Source: Mixophyes australis (Eukaryota; Chordata; Amphibia; Anura; Limnodynastidae). Taken from it: a DNA stretch of 64,000 nt. The stretch spans positions 183,565,448 through 183,629,447 of the forward strand of contig JAVHZZ010000005.1 of NCBI GenBank assembly GCA_036250195.1, written 5' to 3'. The notes under the pieces are model-generated. The model was given only the letters and a program-made list of their open reading frames with translations. It had not been told where the DNA came from and made no database searches. This document shows positions 22,282 to 33,974 of the stretch, in pieces; the first letter of the stretch is position 1, and every line of letters starts with the position of its first letter. The position numbers and the translations under genes were made by a program.

Positions 22282-24355
22282 TTACAGAAGTCTCAGTATT
22301 TTGATGTAATGGCAGGAAAGGTCCTCCTGGTGGAACTTGAAGTTCATCTTTATGAACATCATCTTTTCCACATTTTGAGGAAGTAGCCTCCTACACCGAT
22401 CGCTATCAAGATTCCCGGCTGTGCTGAAAACTCTTTCCGAGTACACACTGGAGGGTGGGCAGCTTAGGCAGTGCAAAGCGAGTTGGTACATCCGTCTGCA
22501 AATTAACTTTTTTTCCTCCCAGTAGGGAGGAAGGGACTGTCTCACTTTCTATTTCTATGCTGTCGTGAAAATAATCCTCCACCATCCTATGGATGTTGAT
22601 AGTAGGATCAGGTGGAGTTACGGCAGAGGTGTCACTTTTTTGGTCAATTCTTTTAGACCAGACCAGATGTCAAAATGTTGTGCTGAGTCATCTGCATCAT
22701 CCCTGGGTCTCTTGGGAAAGCTAGGTTTTTTTCCTAGCAGTCGTTGACTGAGAAACTGAAAGAGGAGACGCCGTCCTATTACGTAACACTTGAACTGTCA
22801 TCTTGCTCACCAGGAGCTCCTTGCATCTCTTCAGCTCTGGGTCAGTTGGAAACAAAGAGAAGACATAGCTCTCAAACCGAGGATCAAACACAGTCGACAA
22901 AATGTAGTAATCCGATTTCAAGATATTGGTAACTCTTGGATCCTGGCAATGACATCCCTTAGTTTTTGTAACAGATTGTTAGCTGTTTGACTCTTAGTGA
23001 AGCCGGTGATACACAGAGTAGCCTGCCTCTGACAAATGTGACGTACTTGGGTACATGCTGCTGTTGTTCCTGCTGGTGAAGGCGAATCCCCAACCCAGTG
23101 GGCTGTCACAGTCATATTATCTTTAGTTTGCCCAGTTCTGCTTGTCCATATCTGTGGTTAAGTGTACAATAATTACAGTTTTACAGAAGCAGTAGCAGCA
23201 GCAAAACTAACTCTAAAGAATTCTGAGGAATCCAGGATAGTGGAGGAGTCATCTAGCCTTAGCAACTTGGATGCAGAACTAACTCCGATCACTACTGAGG
23301 ATATTGATGAGGATGGTGTTGTGGGTTTAGATTGCAGGTGTCTGGATCTAGCTAACAAAAGGGACCTAGCTGATGATGGACTGCTTGTTGTTATTTTTTT
23401 TAGCATAAGTTTCCAATTTTTCCAACAGCTTGCCATGAACTCGCTTCAAATGACGTAACATGGATGAGGTTCCTAGGTGGTTAAGGTCCCTACCTTGATT
23501 GACTGTGGCTTTACATATGCTACAAATGGCTAGACAACTGTTGTCTGGATTTGTGTAAAAATAATTCCACACATAAGTGGTGGATTTTTTGGTCTTATGT
23601 CCAGGCATGACAATGTCCTTCTTCTTATCATGTGCAAGAACTGTTTTCACCGTGACAGGACTTACACAAACAACATCATCCTCATCAACATCCTCATTAG
23701 AGTCCTCGTCAGCTACACCAATATCCCCCTCATCCTATTGCAATTCCAAAGTGGCATCCTCAGTTTGTGCTTCACCGGCTACCCTTGGGCTGTTCAGGCA
23801 CACATCTGCAGAAATGGGTACACTATCAGAATGTTCAGGATTACACATACCACTCGTGGATAGACTCTCCTCAGGGATTTGTGTAATTTCTGAATCTGAA
23901 CATACATTTTCCTTTAATGCCTTACTGTTTTCTTCCAGCTTGGCCTTTACACGTAAAAGTATTTGGATACCACTTTTGCAGCCTGAATGACAAGGTCTTG
24001 CTTGGTCACGACTGACCTTACAAGATGATGTCTCAGTGATAGTTGCAGAATTAGCACTCTTAGAGAAATATGAAGGCCTCATTCTTTCCTTGACATAGTG
24101 TGTGTAGAATGGCATGTTGGCAATTTTATTTTTTCTGCCGATAATTTTGCCAGGATTACAGGTCTTTTTTTCTTGACCAAGATGAAAGATGTTTTTTTTA
24201 CATTTTTGTTTTCCTGACTTACAAACACTATGCACTTTATAGGCTTTACCACAGGACATAGAGTGATTACTATCATCCTGACCTGTGCCAGCAGCTGCTT
24301 GAAGCTCCTGCTCTTCTGTGTACTGCTGTGAATCCATTTTGATAACACTGTACAA
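22282..24355 (-). pseudogene. hAT transposase with BED finger, internally deleted
   Basis: The first frame (24355-23735) is a low-complexity, lysine- and serine-rich N-terminus that ends in a TAG. The same frame continues through an acidic stretch into a BED-type zinc finger (23580-23450: C-S-I-C ... H-L-K-R-V-H). Later pieces show T-V-T-A-H-W-V (about 23115-23095), L-S-T-V-F-D-P-R-F (about 22895-22870) and the hAT dimerisation block C-L-S-C-P-P-S-S-V-Y-S-E-R-V-F-S-T-A-G (about 22470-22410). Too little sequence lies between the BED finger and the dimerisation block to hold a full RNase H-like core, so most of the catalytic domain is deleted. Confidence 0.88.
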
Positions 24356-24369
24356 ATTGACTGCAAATT

Positions 24370-24690
24370 CAGAAGACCAAGCCTGCCAGCCCTAGTATTT
24401 CTATTTCAGCAATGACAATTAGCAATGAAGCAATGGTGCTCTCCTCTTTGTGTGTAACCTATATAACACCATACAATTTGACTGCAGATTCAGAAGATCA
24501 AGCCTGCCAGCCCTAGTATTTCTTTTTCAGCAATGACAATTAGCAATGGAGCAATGGAGCTCTCCTCTTTGTCTGTTACCTATATAACACAGTGCATTAT
24601 GTGACTGCAGATTTAGAAGACAAAGTCTGCCAGCTCTAGTATTTCTTTTTCAGCAATGACAATTAGCAATGGAGCAATGGAGCTCTCCTG
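24370..24690. repeat. Three tandem 121-bp units in the hAT leader
   Basis: The block CCTGCCAGCCCTAGTATTTC begins at about 24382 and 24503, with a diverged third copy at about 24625. Each is followed by CAGCAATGACAATTAGCAAT. Period is 121-123 bp. Subterminal repeats of this kind can be transposase-binding regions in hAT elements. Confidence 0.9.
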
Positions 24691-25000
24691 AATGTCACTG
24701 GAGACTTTGAAGAGCATTGCTACCCCTCCTCTTTCTTTTCTACCTATGACGCTGCCCAACTGCTCTAAAGACTGCCAAGAACTGTGCTACCCTTCTGTGT
24801 CCCTCTGTGAAATGGCGCTGGATCACCCTGGAGGGGGGTACTTATAGAATCCAAATCTCGCGAGATCCGATGACAATGATGTTTTGCCTTGTTTACAATT
24901 CAAAGGGCACGCAAAAGTACCAAGCCGGCTCAACTCGGTACTCGGATCTGCTAAGTTCGGGTGTGTTCGGTTCTCGGGAAACCGAGCCTGAGCATCTCTA

Positions 25001-26097
25001 GCTAGAACATGTGATTGCAATCAGCAGAAGCTGTAAAATGCATTTTTTTCTACAGCAGACATTAATAACATCATAATAGATGTATTTTATGGGATTAAAA
25101 ACTTATTTAAATTGTTTAATGTTTTGTCATTAATGACTATGGGCCTGATTCATATTGTTATAGGACCATTTTGGGCTGTGTACAAATCCTCCTCCTAAGA
25201 TGTGACTGGACTGTCTAAGTCTAGCTCAGATGACTAGGGTGATCACATTAAAATTTATATTTTTGGATCTGTGTCTGGAAACAATCTTCTTATATTTACC
25301 TTTTAGCAATAGTCAGAAGATATCTATTAAATTATTTATACCAAATTGTATAAATAATTCATGACAATTTGTTTTAAATGAGCCATAAAACAGAATGTAT
25401 ATAAAATACACCCAAAGCACCAGTATTTTATATTTGTACTAAAATGGAAAGGGTCTCAAAATTTCCGGTAAAATGCTAGACAAGGGGTCATTGCAAGTTC
25501 TATGACTCTTGTGGGAAAATAGGTGTTTTTCAACGGATTTAAGGCTTCTCCTTGTTTAAGTAGTCCTCCCTGCCCGTGATAGCTCTCTCCGGCAAATGCT
25601 ATCACAAGGTCTGTCTGTTAAAAGCTTCATGCGAAGCATGTGTTTTAAAGCTATTAATTTTTTTGTGTGTTGTAATTTTTCCTCACATTAAATGGGTCAC
25701 AGTGACATATTTTATGAAAACTGAACTTCCCAAATATGACTAGTATTAAGCTTTGATACTTAATTCAGACTTAGTTCACATAATCTTTCCTTATTCTTTA
25801 AAAGATTTAGCTGCCAATTTATCTGCATCCCCCAATATATCTGCATTCCTCCTACCCAACTGTCCAGCCTAAAACAGGATATTCCTAATTTGGTTCCAGG
25901 GTAATGTGCCCCGTTGACAGATGCTGCTTAAATGCTGAGTGTACCAATGGCAGGTGCATGCTTCATTGAATGGGTGTTTTTTAGTGAGGGAAAGGGGTCT
26001 TGCGGGTGGCCCACACTTAAAAAAAAAGTTGGAAAGAGCTGGTGGGATGTGCATGCCCCCGTCTCATGTGTGCACTGCCATTTTTGCTTATGTTGAG
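25001..26097. other. Unassigned AT-rich DNA
   Basis: No supported gene. GGGCCTGATTCAT at 25142 resembles MITE ends seen in frogs, but I found no matching partner with a target duplication. Confidence 0.4.
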
Positions 26098-26105
26098 ATT
26101 TACTA

Positions 26106-27473
26106 CAGTGTCGGACTGGCCCAGCGGGCTACCAGTAAAACCACCAGTAGGCCCGGCTACCTTACGGCCACACCCCATTTTAGTAGTGGGCGGAGCTTAC
26201 CTGGAGGCCGGTTGTCGTCATCCAGGGTGCACGCATTCCTTTCCGCCGTCCCCGGACTGGCTGTCATCTGCTTGAAACGCAATCCAAACGTCTACGAAGG
26301 CCCCCCCGTGATTAACATAGCTGTCCTCGGCGCCTGTCTGGTCTTTATCACGTCATTTGTTTGTGTATGCTGGGGTTCAAGGGGGGTGATCCCTAAAATA
26401 ATGACCCGATGAAGTGAAATCGGAAACGATTCTGTCACCCCCAGGCTGCTGTGTGTATAAACTCTCGATAGGCGGCAGCCGCGGGGTCCTGTGTCGCCAT
26501 CTTCTGTGTGACAGGGGTCGGGGTGACCTGAGAGATGCTGGACAAGGATGTCTACCCGGAGCCTCCGAGCCATACCCCGGCTCCCAACAACCAAAGCGGC
26601 CTCCCAGACCCGCTCCAGTTAGTGCTCAGCATCTTCCAGTATGCGGTAGACAGGCCGGTCACCACCTTTCACGGTGAGGAGAGGGGCTGTGTGTCACCTG
26701 GTCATGCTGAGACTTGTAGTTCCACAGCAGCAGCAAAGGGGAAGGGGGGTCTGAGTCCCCTAGCATTGATAGACTCTAAGCTGTAGCCACATGGGGAAGG
26801 CATACGTGCCTGGGAGTACTTTCCCCCCATAGGAAGTTGGGAGTGCAAGGGAGAAATTATTCCCCCATCTACAGTCATGGACTGTATTCCCAGGTCACCT
26901 CTGCCAGCATAAATTATTTCCCAGTGGAAATACTGCAAAGTGGTTTTTAGCCCATGCTGGAATAAACTGTATTTAATCTATTTTCCTTTTAAACTCTGTT
27001 CTTATCTTAAACCTGGACAGTCCTCATAGAGCAAGTAAATACACTAAATTAAGGAATATGCTGCAAATCATGTTTGGTGGAGAATAACTGGCCCCATGCC
27101 CTCTATCCTCAGTGGAATTACTGCACATTCTCCATCATCCTCATATGACCTTGTTGTGTTTCTATATATGATTGGTTTTATGTCTTATTTGGTATACCAA
27201 CTTCCAGCGCTGTAAGGATTTGAAACGATACCTTTCCGAATTTTTGTGACTGTTCCGCCCAATCTAAGGGTCAGGTCAAGACTGTGTACTCTCTATATAC
27301 ACACTACATTTTTTATATATACGTACTATACTATGGTGCTAGCTGTCCTTCGTGGGCTGACCACTCCCCCTCTAGTGTCTGATCTTGCCTCTATGATGAC
27401 TGGCAACACCCCTTTGGTGGGCCTCTAGCGTTGCAGTCCCCCGGTGGGCCCTTCATGCCCCAGTCCGACACTG
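26106..27473 (+). mobile_element. hAT-type element carrying a GC-rich, exon-like insert
   Basis: Both ends are CAGTGTCGGACTGG in inverted orientation (26106-26119 and 27460-27473). They are flanked by the perfect 8-bp duplication ATTTACTA (26098-26105 and 27474-27481), diagnostic of hAT insertion. The 1368-bp interior encodes no transposase. Its middle (about 26240-26780) is GC- and CpG-rich, unlike the AT-rich surroundings. It contains an ATG-led frame with a consensus splice donor, followed by intron-like AT-rich DNA. This is the layout of a non-autonomous element that picked up a cellular gene fragment. Confidence 0.88.
26535..26673 (+). pseudogene. Possible captured first coding exon of an unidentified cellular gene
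   Basis: An ATG in GAGAGATGC context opens a frame of 139 bases beginning M-L-D-K-D-V-Y-P-E-P-P. It ends at ACG|GTGAGG, a good splice donor. The sequence upstream (26460-26534) is CpG-dense with a G/C-rich 5'UTR look: about 14 CpG in the 220 bases 26460-26680. The encoded piece is proline-rich, then amphipathic (L-Q-L-V-L-S-I-F-Q-Y-A-V). I do not recognise the protein. It could still be chance within a GC-rich insert. Confidence 0.45.
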
Positions 27474-27481
27474 ATTTACTA

Positions 27482-28068
27482 CATACGACAATACACTTTA
27501 AAAATGAAAATTATTGTACAGTATTATGTCGATATGCGTAGTCATGTAATATTGGGAGTTTTTTGATCTGCTGTACAATCCTGGTTAGTACTGAGACTAC
27601 ATACATTAATCTGTGACATCTAATTGCTCAGAAAATACTCACATAATAATTCACCTAATTGCAAATTTTATTGAAAAGGAGTAACGTTACTTTCCTTAAT
27701 GAATCAGATCCACAGTCTTTTCAGCCTGCCTTATGGACAATGGGGATGGGTGTCCTTGTGATTAACCTGTTAATTGAAACATGTATCGAACAATGTTTTT
27801 GCAAACTATTCTCTCTGTGTAAGGTGTGATATTAAAACTTGTAATAAACAGGGCTTTATTTAAAATATAATGTCAGCCTGGTTCAATTATTTTTTTTTAT
27901 CATACTATATGACATATTTGTAAAACATACATTAAAAATATTAAACATCTCACCTCCCTGCTGCTGTGATAGAGAGGCTTCAGTCATGGACACCTCAATG
28001 AGCTCCTGCTCATAACTGTTGTATTCTTAAAGAAGAGGGGACCTACCAACTGTGGCTTCACTTGCCTT
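27482..28068. other. Unassigned AT-rich DNA
   Basis: No gene recognised. AATGAATCAG near 27699 may be the end of an old MITE. Confidence 0.4.
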
Positions 28069-28261
28069 TCACTCCTCTGACAATTTTTCCTTGAGCCTTC
28101 TTTTAATGTCTGAAAACCTTTGGAGACAATGGCCCACTGACTTCTTTAGGAGCCTCACTGCATTGTCTGCATCACATATATTGGCCCAAACTGCTGTTAC
28201 CCCATTAGAACAGTCCTGGCAGCCTGCCTCCCCAAAAGAAAGTCATAGCAGAGAACGCTAA
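28069..28261 (-). pseudogene. Myb/SANT-like domain remnant, Harbinger-associated type
   Basis: The minus strand reads V-W-A-N-I-C-D-A-D-N-A-V ... V-G-H-C-L-Q-R-F-S-D-I-K-R-R-L-K-E-K-L and stops at 28069. The spaced tryptophan and aromatic residues and the R-x-x-D-I-K-R-R ending are those of the Myb-like DNA-binding proteins encoded next to Harbinger transposases in vertebrates. Only the C-terminal half of the domain is clear. The upstream part is cut by the MITE at 28270. No HARBI-type nuclease is visible nearby. Confidence 0.5.
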
Positions 28262-28269
28262 CACACAAT

Positions 28270-28424
28270 CAGAGGCAGAATTAGCAAGCTGTGGGCCCGA
28301 TGCAGGGAGGTGGAGAGGAGGGAACCGGGGCCCCCGACCCTATGCATCTGCCATGCAGCGGGCTCCATGATCTCCATGGGCCCGATGCACCGCACCTGCC
28401 ACATCAATGGTAGTTCCACCACTG
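28270..28424. mobile_element. hAT-type MITE, 155 bp, with perfect 8-bp target duplication
   Basis: The ends CAGAGGCAGAATTAGCA and (inverted) CAGTGGTGGAACTACCA are imperfect inverted repeats. CACACAAT flanks both sides (28262-28269 and 28425-28432). It is GC-rich and non-coding. Confidence 0.88.
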
Positions 28425-28432
28425 CACACAAT

Positions 28433-31007
28433 TTTCATTATGTGAAAACCCGATGTTATGCCATTAGTCTTCTGAACCTGGCTACCCTTTTCTGACTCCT
28501 CTAATCCATCTTGTGTCTCCACTGCCACTTCCTGCTCTACCTGCTTGTCCTTCTCCTCCACTCTCTCACATCCTCTCCTTTCTCTCTGCATACAAAATAA
28601 AAAGACACACAAAACACAGTACACCAAACACAAAAAACTAACCAGATTAATAGAAATGCCACTTACACCATACTCACGAAAAACACAGATAGAACTTAAA
28701 TAAAAAGAAACAAGAAACTGTAATGGATATTGACAAAAATTAGCAACACAGAAAACAATTAGACAGTACAACTCTCAGAAGTCGCAGTAAATATGACCAA
28801 ACAAAATCTCCAAACACTGACCTACTCCCCTGACTCCTCTACCCTAGCTCCTTAAAACCATATGTGATAGAAAAGGAGGATGTAACCAGGCTTTTATAAT
28901 GTTAGTGAGGTCAAAATCGCATGTGATTTGAGCTAACCAACAGTAAACTTTCAAGAACAGCACTGGCCATTTTTTACACAAAACCCTGCAGTTTGGGGAA
29001 AACTGATGGTAGTTTTGGGCTTTGCAAACCGTAACACATATCCAGCATTTTTACATTGGCGCCTCAAACAACCGTGTAGTAAATGCAGCCTTTTGGACCA
29101 CTAAACTGACGTAAATTTGTGGCGCTGTGCAGTGGATTCAAATCGCCACCATACATGATTTTTAGAATGTCTAACCCCTTATCTTTTCATTTGGAATGTC
29201 TCCATCTTAGGGGTGGGTGTGGATGGAACAATCCATCACACAACCAGGTCGGTAGAATGTTCAAAGCAGCACAGATTTCAAGTGATGCAAGTGCTGATCT
29301 TCTGGGATGTAGTGACTTGTGCACCAATGTGATTATTTAGTGGCAGTGGGGAGGAGAAAGCAGGTTTATGGAAAGCCATGGACTGAGAGTTAAATGGTGG
29401 AAGAAGCAGGGTCTTCCACAGCACAGAGTACTGATATACAGCTTCTGTTAAACTGGTGCAGGAAGATTGTGGTGACAAACTTCTGAGACAAAGTTCATGC
29501 ATCCAGCTTGTTTTTAATAGCAAATAGGGTAAAAAACAAGGCGCACTTGAATACTTTGTTGTAAATACTGATTTACCTTTTTAACTACCTTTTTGCAATT
29601 GGTTCAAGTAAAACACTATATACTTCTATGTACAATAGTTCTATAACATGAACATGCTTGAGCATTTCCAAACTTTAAAGTTATTTAATGGATGTTGTGC
29701 AGGCATTGTGCATCAGCTAATCAACTAACTCTCTATTGATTGGGATGAGGGTGTTGAACACCCTCAATTCTTACCTTTATATTTTTGGTAACATTAAGTT
29801 GTGTGTGATTGGTGAAAAGATGCTCTTTTCCTAATTAAATGTATATTTTGCTCCTAATTTAGCTCTGAAAAAAATACTTAATGTTGGGTTAGAAATAACC
29901 ATGTTGTGTTATTTCAGTGCTATTTACCACTGTCCAAGAAAAAAAATAATAAGTTAATTGTTTAATTTTTCTTTTGCAATCTTCTAAAAGAATTGCTAAT
30001 TCATTCTCATTGGCATCTTTTTAAAACGGAAATAGAGAAAATGGAATTAAGGAGCATGGGCATCATTACAAAGAAACATGGAAATTGAACAAAAGGGCTA
30101 ATTATTTAATTAGCAAATGTCTGCCTGGTTAATGACTTATTAATGAGTTTTGAAATGGTCACATAATTTAACATGAAAGACCCATGTGTGTAGCACAACA
30201 TTCAATGAATTATTTTGTAATGTGTCTCACGAGACTACTATACACCATTTAAAATTCCTCTCAGCTATCATACTTTCTTTATCATCAACATCTATGGTAA
30301 TGTCCTAGTAGTCAATATCTTAGAGCAGTAATGTTTACAGTAGTTATATACATGTAACAGCAACCATCACCCTTTATTTTATGAACTAGTGGATACTCTG
30401 TATTCTACATCTTGATCTATAAATGAATGTTGATGCAGTTGGCAGCTTTCAATGCTGTTTTGTTATATCTGAGATGACTCCAACTAGTGTAAATGCCTTA
30501 AATAGGTCACAACAAAATTGAATTAGGGAATAAAAGAGCAATATATGTTAAAATTGTTGTTATAAATATGTAAGAAATACACTGTTCAAGCTCTATATGG
30601 TGATATTTTTACCTATCTACCCACCACTTAAATCTCTATCTCTGAGTAGGACCATCAAAATTATCATAAAAGTGTTGTTGTCCTTAAAAATCCATTTTAA
30701 CATTTAATCTCTGTTTCTCCTTATCTATTTCTCCCTCTTAAGTTGGTCATACCTGGTGCAATTTATTTATAACGCTACAATGGATTTCTGACCATTTTGC
30801 ATGGATTGCCCAGATATTACACTGTGTATGGTTGACTAATGACCATCTGTTGCCATAAAAGGCAGCACTGAAGTTGAAGGAACGGAGGTGGAAAGTTTTA
30901 GTTGTTTGTACTTGGAAACTGATCACAAAGTTTGTGCAATTGGCTGATTGTAGCTAACATACAAAGCATTTGTACAGCAAAAACAAAATAAAAATAGAAA
31001 TCTGTCC
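28433..31007. other. Unassigned DNA with a conserved-element-like stretch
   Basis: No supported gene. The minus frame at 28430-28600 is Glu/Lys-rich but unrecognised. Positions 29990-30190 carry clustered TAAT homeodomain-type sites and an inverted GCTAATTA..TTAATTAGC, which is how many developmental enhancers look. Confidence 0.4.
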
Positions 31008-31545
31008 AGTTTCAAACGGGCTTTAAAAACCCACCTTTTTCTTAAAGCCTTCTAGTCTCCCACTTAACTTCCTACCTTTTCTTCTGCCTCTTCCCCTTCA
31101 TTCCCCTTTCCCTATTCCCCGTTCCTCCTTCTCTCCCTCTCTCCCCTGTGTCTCTCTGTCTGTCCACCCCACCCCTTAGATTGTACGCTCCTTTGAGCAG
31201 GGTCATCTCTCCTATCTTCACCACTTTTAACTCTGCTCTCCAGCTACCTAGGCCTCCTCCGCCTTGAGGACCATCTTCCTCCCTGTCCCATCTCGCTCCC
31301 TCCTCTCCCCTCTGGGGGTCTCCCTGTCAACCGTGCCCTCCCTCTTGGGCTCCGTTGTATGCGGACCTTCCCCTCTCCCCTTCCCCGCCCCTAGCTGTGC
31401 TTTGAGCTCACTGAGTTACTGTGCTTATTGTTTACTGTACTGTGCTGTCTCACCTTGTATTGTAATTTCGTTTGTCCCTGTACGGCGCTACGGACACCTA
31501 ATTGCGCCCTATAAATAAAAATTAATAATAATAATAAAAAGAGAT
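31008..31545 (+). mobile_element. 5'-truncated L2-type LINE, 3' end
   Basis: It opens with the last ORF2 residues, readable as F-K-R-A-L-K-T-H-L-F-L-K-A-F at about 31010-31050. A pyrimidine-rich 3'UTR follows, then the L2 signature GATTGTACGCTCCTTTGAG at 31180-31200, and it ends ..CCTATAAATAAAAATT plus a short (AAT)n tail. The same terminal layout is seen in the L2 at 58045-58108. Confidence 0.82.
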
Positions 31546-32325
31546 GCATGAGTAAGCAGAATATTTTTAGTTGTCTTGTTTTTTTTTTGGTTTTTTTAAA
31601 GTAATCCTGTTCAAATCTCCAAATTGCTGCCACAAAAGATATATCTCTTTCTGGGAACACTACACCTTGGTAGGCATTACATGCAAATATATATTGAACA
31701 CCATATAAAGAGTGGGACAATAACCTCAGTCCCAATGTCTGTAGGCAAAGATGATCATACATATTTTAAACAGAAGGAATATGAGCTAATATTTTTTTTC
31801 TCTTGCAGGGGACAATCTGTATCTCATACTGATGACAAGACACACTGGTTTAGTACATCACTAGTACATACCTGACACAAATACAATTCTCTTGTGCAAA
31901 AAATAACATATTTCCTTCAGTCGATATTCAATAAAACATACAAAGTGTTGGCACAAAATAATTCCTTATATTTTAAATAATATACCCTTATTTCTAAATA
32001 AAACTGATAACATCCACATCACTCTATATACAATATGCTGCTATTTACCATGCCATGGTCAGTGGTGTTCCCTGGCAAAATTCCCCCTCCAAAACAAGCA
32101 AAAAAACCCCTTTTACTGGCAGCCTAACTCTTCCAGCGGAAGGACGTAGCAACCACTATAGCACATAGTGATGGGAGCTGGTGAGGGATCCAGTATTTCC
32201 GGCCTCAATGGATCCCATTATAAAGGTAAGCTAACACCATACGCCTTTATAGTAGGAAACGCTTTAAGCATATCTTACTAAACTGTACGCATTTTGGGCT
32301 AGCCATCTTACACAGTTTGATGAAG
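31546..32325. other. Unassigned AT-rich DNA
   Basis: No gene or repeat recognised. Confidence 0.45.
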
Positions 32326-32639
32326 CATCATCATCTATTTATGTAGCACCACTAATTCCACAGCTCTGTACAGAGAACTCATTCACATCAGTCCCTGCCC
32401 CATTGGAGCTTACAATCTAAACATAGACACACAGACCGAGAGAGACTAAGGGCAATTTAATAGCAGCCAATTAACCCTATCAGTATGTTTTTGAAGTGTG
32501 GAAGGAAACCGGAGCACCCGGAGAAAACCCACGCAAACACAGGGAGAACATACAAATTCCATACAGATAAGGCCATGGTTGGGAATTGAACTCAGTGCTG
32601 TGAGGCAGAAGTGCTAACCACTAAACCATCATGCTGCCC
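32326..32639 (-). mobile_element. tRNA-headed SINE with L2-like tail, copy 2
   Basis: Same family as 5973-6330: the head GGGCAGCATGATGGTTTAGT starts at 32639 on the minus strand, with the same GGGTTTTCTCCGGGTGCTCC body and a (GAT)n tail near 32330. It lacks the CA expansion. Confidence 0.8.
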
Positions 32640-33974
32640 ATAGACAAGTATTTCTTACAATTCTTCCTTATTTTCTTGTTCTTTTTAAAAGATGTGAGTA
32701 TAAATGCAACTAAACACACTTCTATCTAGAATCCATAAAAATGTTGATTTTAAACAAGATTCAAAGTTTGAAAATAAGATTTCTTTGCAATTTGTCGTAA
32801 AAGTTTCATGATCCAACTATGCCAGTTAAGCAGTGTATTTTGGCTATACTGTACAAGGGCAACTGCAAATGTACTTATCATTCGATATATTTAATAGTTT
32901 ACCTTTAGAATGATATATGTATTTTCTGCCACGGTTGAACTTGATTTGTTGCAATGTAATTAGTAATAATTTGAAAAGCATCCCATGTTTATTGGCACTA
33001 ATATGTTTTCTATAGATTTTGGTGACAAAACTAGTGATATAAATGTTGTCAAGCTGTGCCACTGCTGGAAGGCACAATGTACACGAAATGTAAAAATTAT
33101 GAAAAACGGATTTAACAAATGTTACTCATTTGCTTTCTTTTTTTTTTTCAAGTAGAGAAAGAATTGAATTGGTGGAGAACAGCATCACCTCTAGGGCTTG
33201 TGTGGACGTCAGTTGATTCAGATGCATTGCCGAGGTCTCTATACTCAGGAAAATAGAGTTAACGGTCTACTTGACATTTTAATTACAAGAATTATACATT
33301 GTTTTGTGTTTATAGTTCCAAATTTCACCTGGAAACATTCTGTCATTGGTTTTTCTGTTCAAGTGTTTGATAATATATTACATTTAAATGACTTTGGGGT
33401 AAAAATGTCTCACCCATGATTGTTTATATAAGCACAGGTATTCATAAATAATTGCAATGTACTTACTGTGAATTGTCATATATATGGATAATAATAGGAT
33501 AAAAATAATACTGAAGAAAATACAGCACTTTAGAATTAAAGGCTATTATTTTGTGTCTCATGCATAAGAATTCTAAGCATTGCTAATTGTTCCAAAATCG
33601 ACTGAACATTGATTTTGTGCTTATAGGAGAGAAAAGTTTTCCAATTTTAAAATAGTTAAACAAGTGTGTATTTCCCACCTCCATAAAGCTCCCCAACCCA
33701 ACTAGCATCAGTACAACTAGTCCCTATAAATACATGCTCCTTACCACAAATAGATTTCATTTGCTTTATGTATGATCATCTTTTTTTCCAGCTCTTGACC
33801 CTAATGTATCCTATAACCATAACCCCCAATTAGCTTTACATCACATTGCTGGAACATTAGGTTGCCATTGACACAATTAAGCAGCTGTAATATTTTAGTA
33901 CATTGACAGCCGGACATTCCATTTGTTTGCTTAATTTTTTACAAATGTTTGTATATTTCTTATGCAATCTCTTA
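32640..33974. other. Unassigned AT-rich DNA
   Basis: No gene recognised. Positions 33810-33960 hold the first of three related diverged segments (see findings). Confidence 0.4.

Larger units (their letters stand above)
22172..25000 (-). mobile_element. Decayed hAT transposon (ZBED-like transposase)
   Basis: The 5' terminus is at about 25000 (minus strand TAGAGATGCTCAGGCTCGG), followed by a leader with three tandem 121-bp units, a long N-terminal frame, a BED zinc finger, and a hAT C-terminal dimerisation domain. The other terminus is not recognisable. It may have been lost at the LTR junction near 22171. Confidence 0.85.

Noticed and set aside
23577..23990. Plus-strand frames of 88-137 codons
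   Set aside because: They are antisense shadows of the hAT transposase N-terminus.
25939..26412. 157-codon plus-strand frame with a hydrophobic segment
   Set aside because: It crosses the transposon boundary at 26106 and the target duplication, so it cannot be an ancestral coding frame. No domain is recognised.
25142..27712. A larger transposon with GGGCCTGATTCAT / ATGAATCAG ends
   Set aside because: The two ends match only over about 10 bases and no target duplication is found. It was not called.
28340..28771. 143-codon minus-strand frame with a Glu/Lys-rich part
   Set aside because: Half of it lies inside the MITE at 28270-28424 and its duplication. The acidic part matches nothing I recognise.
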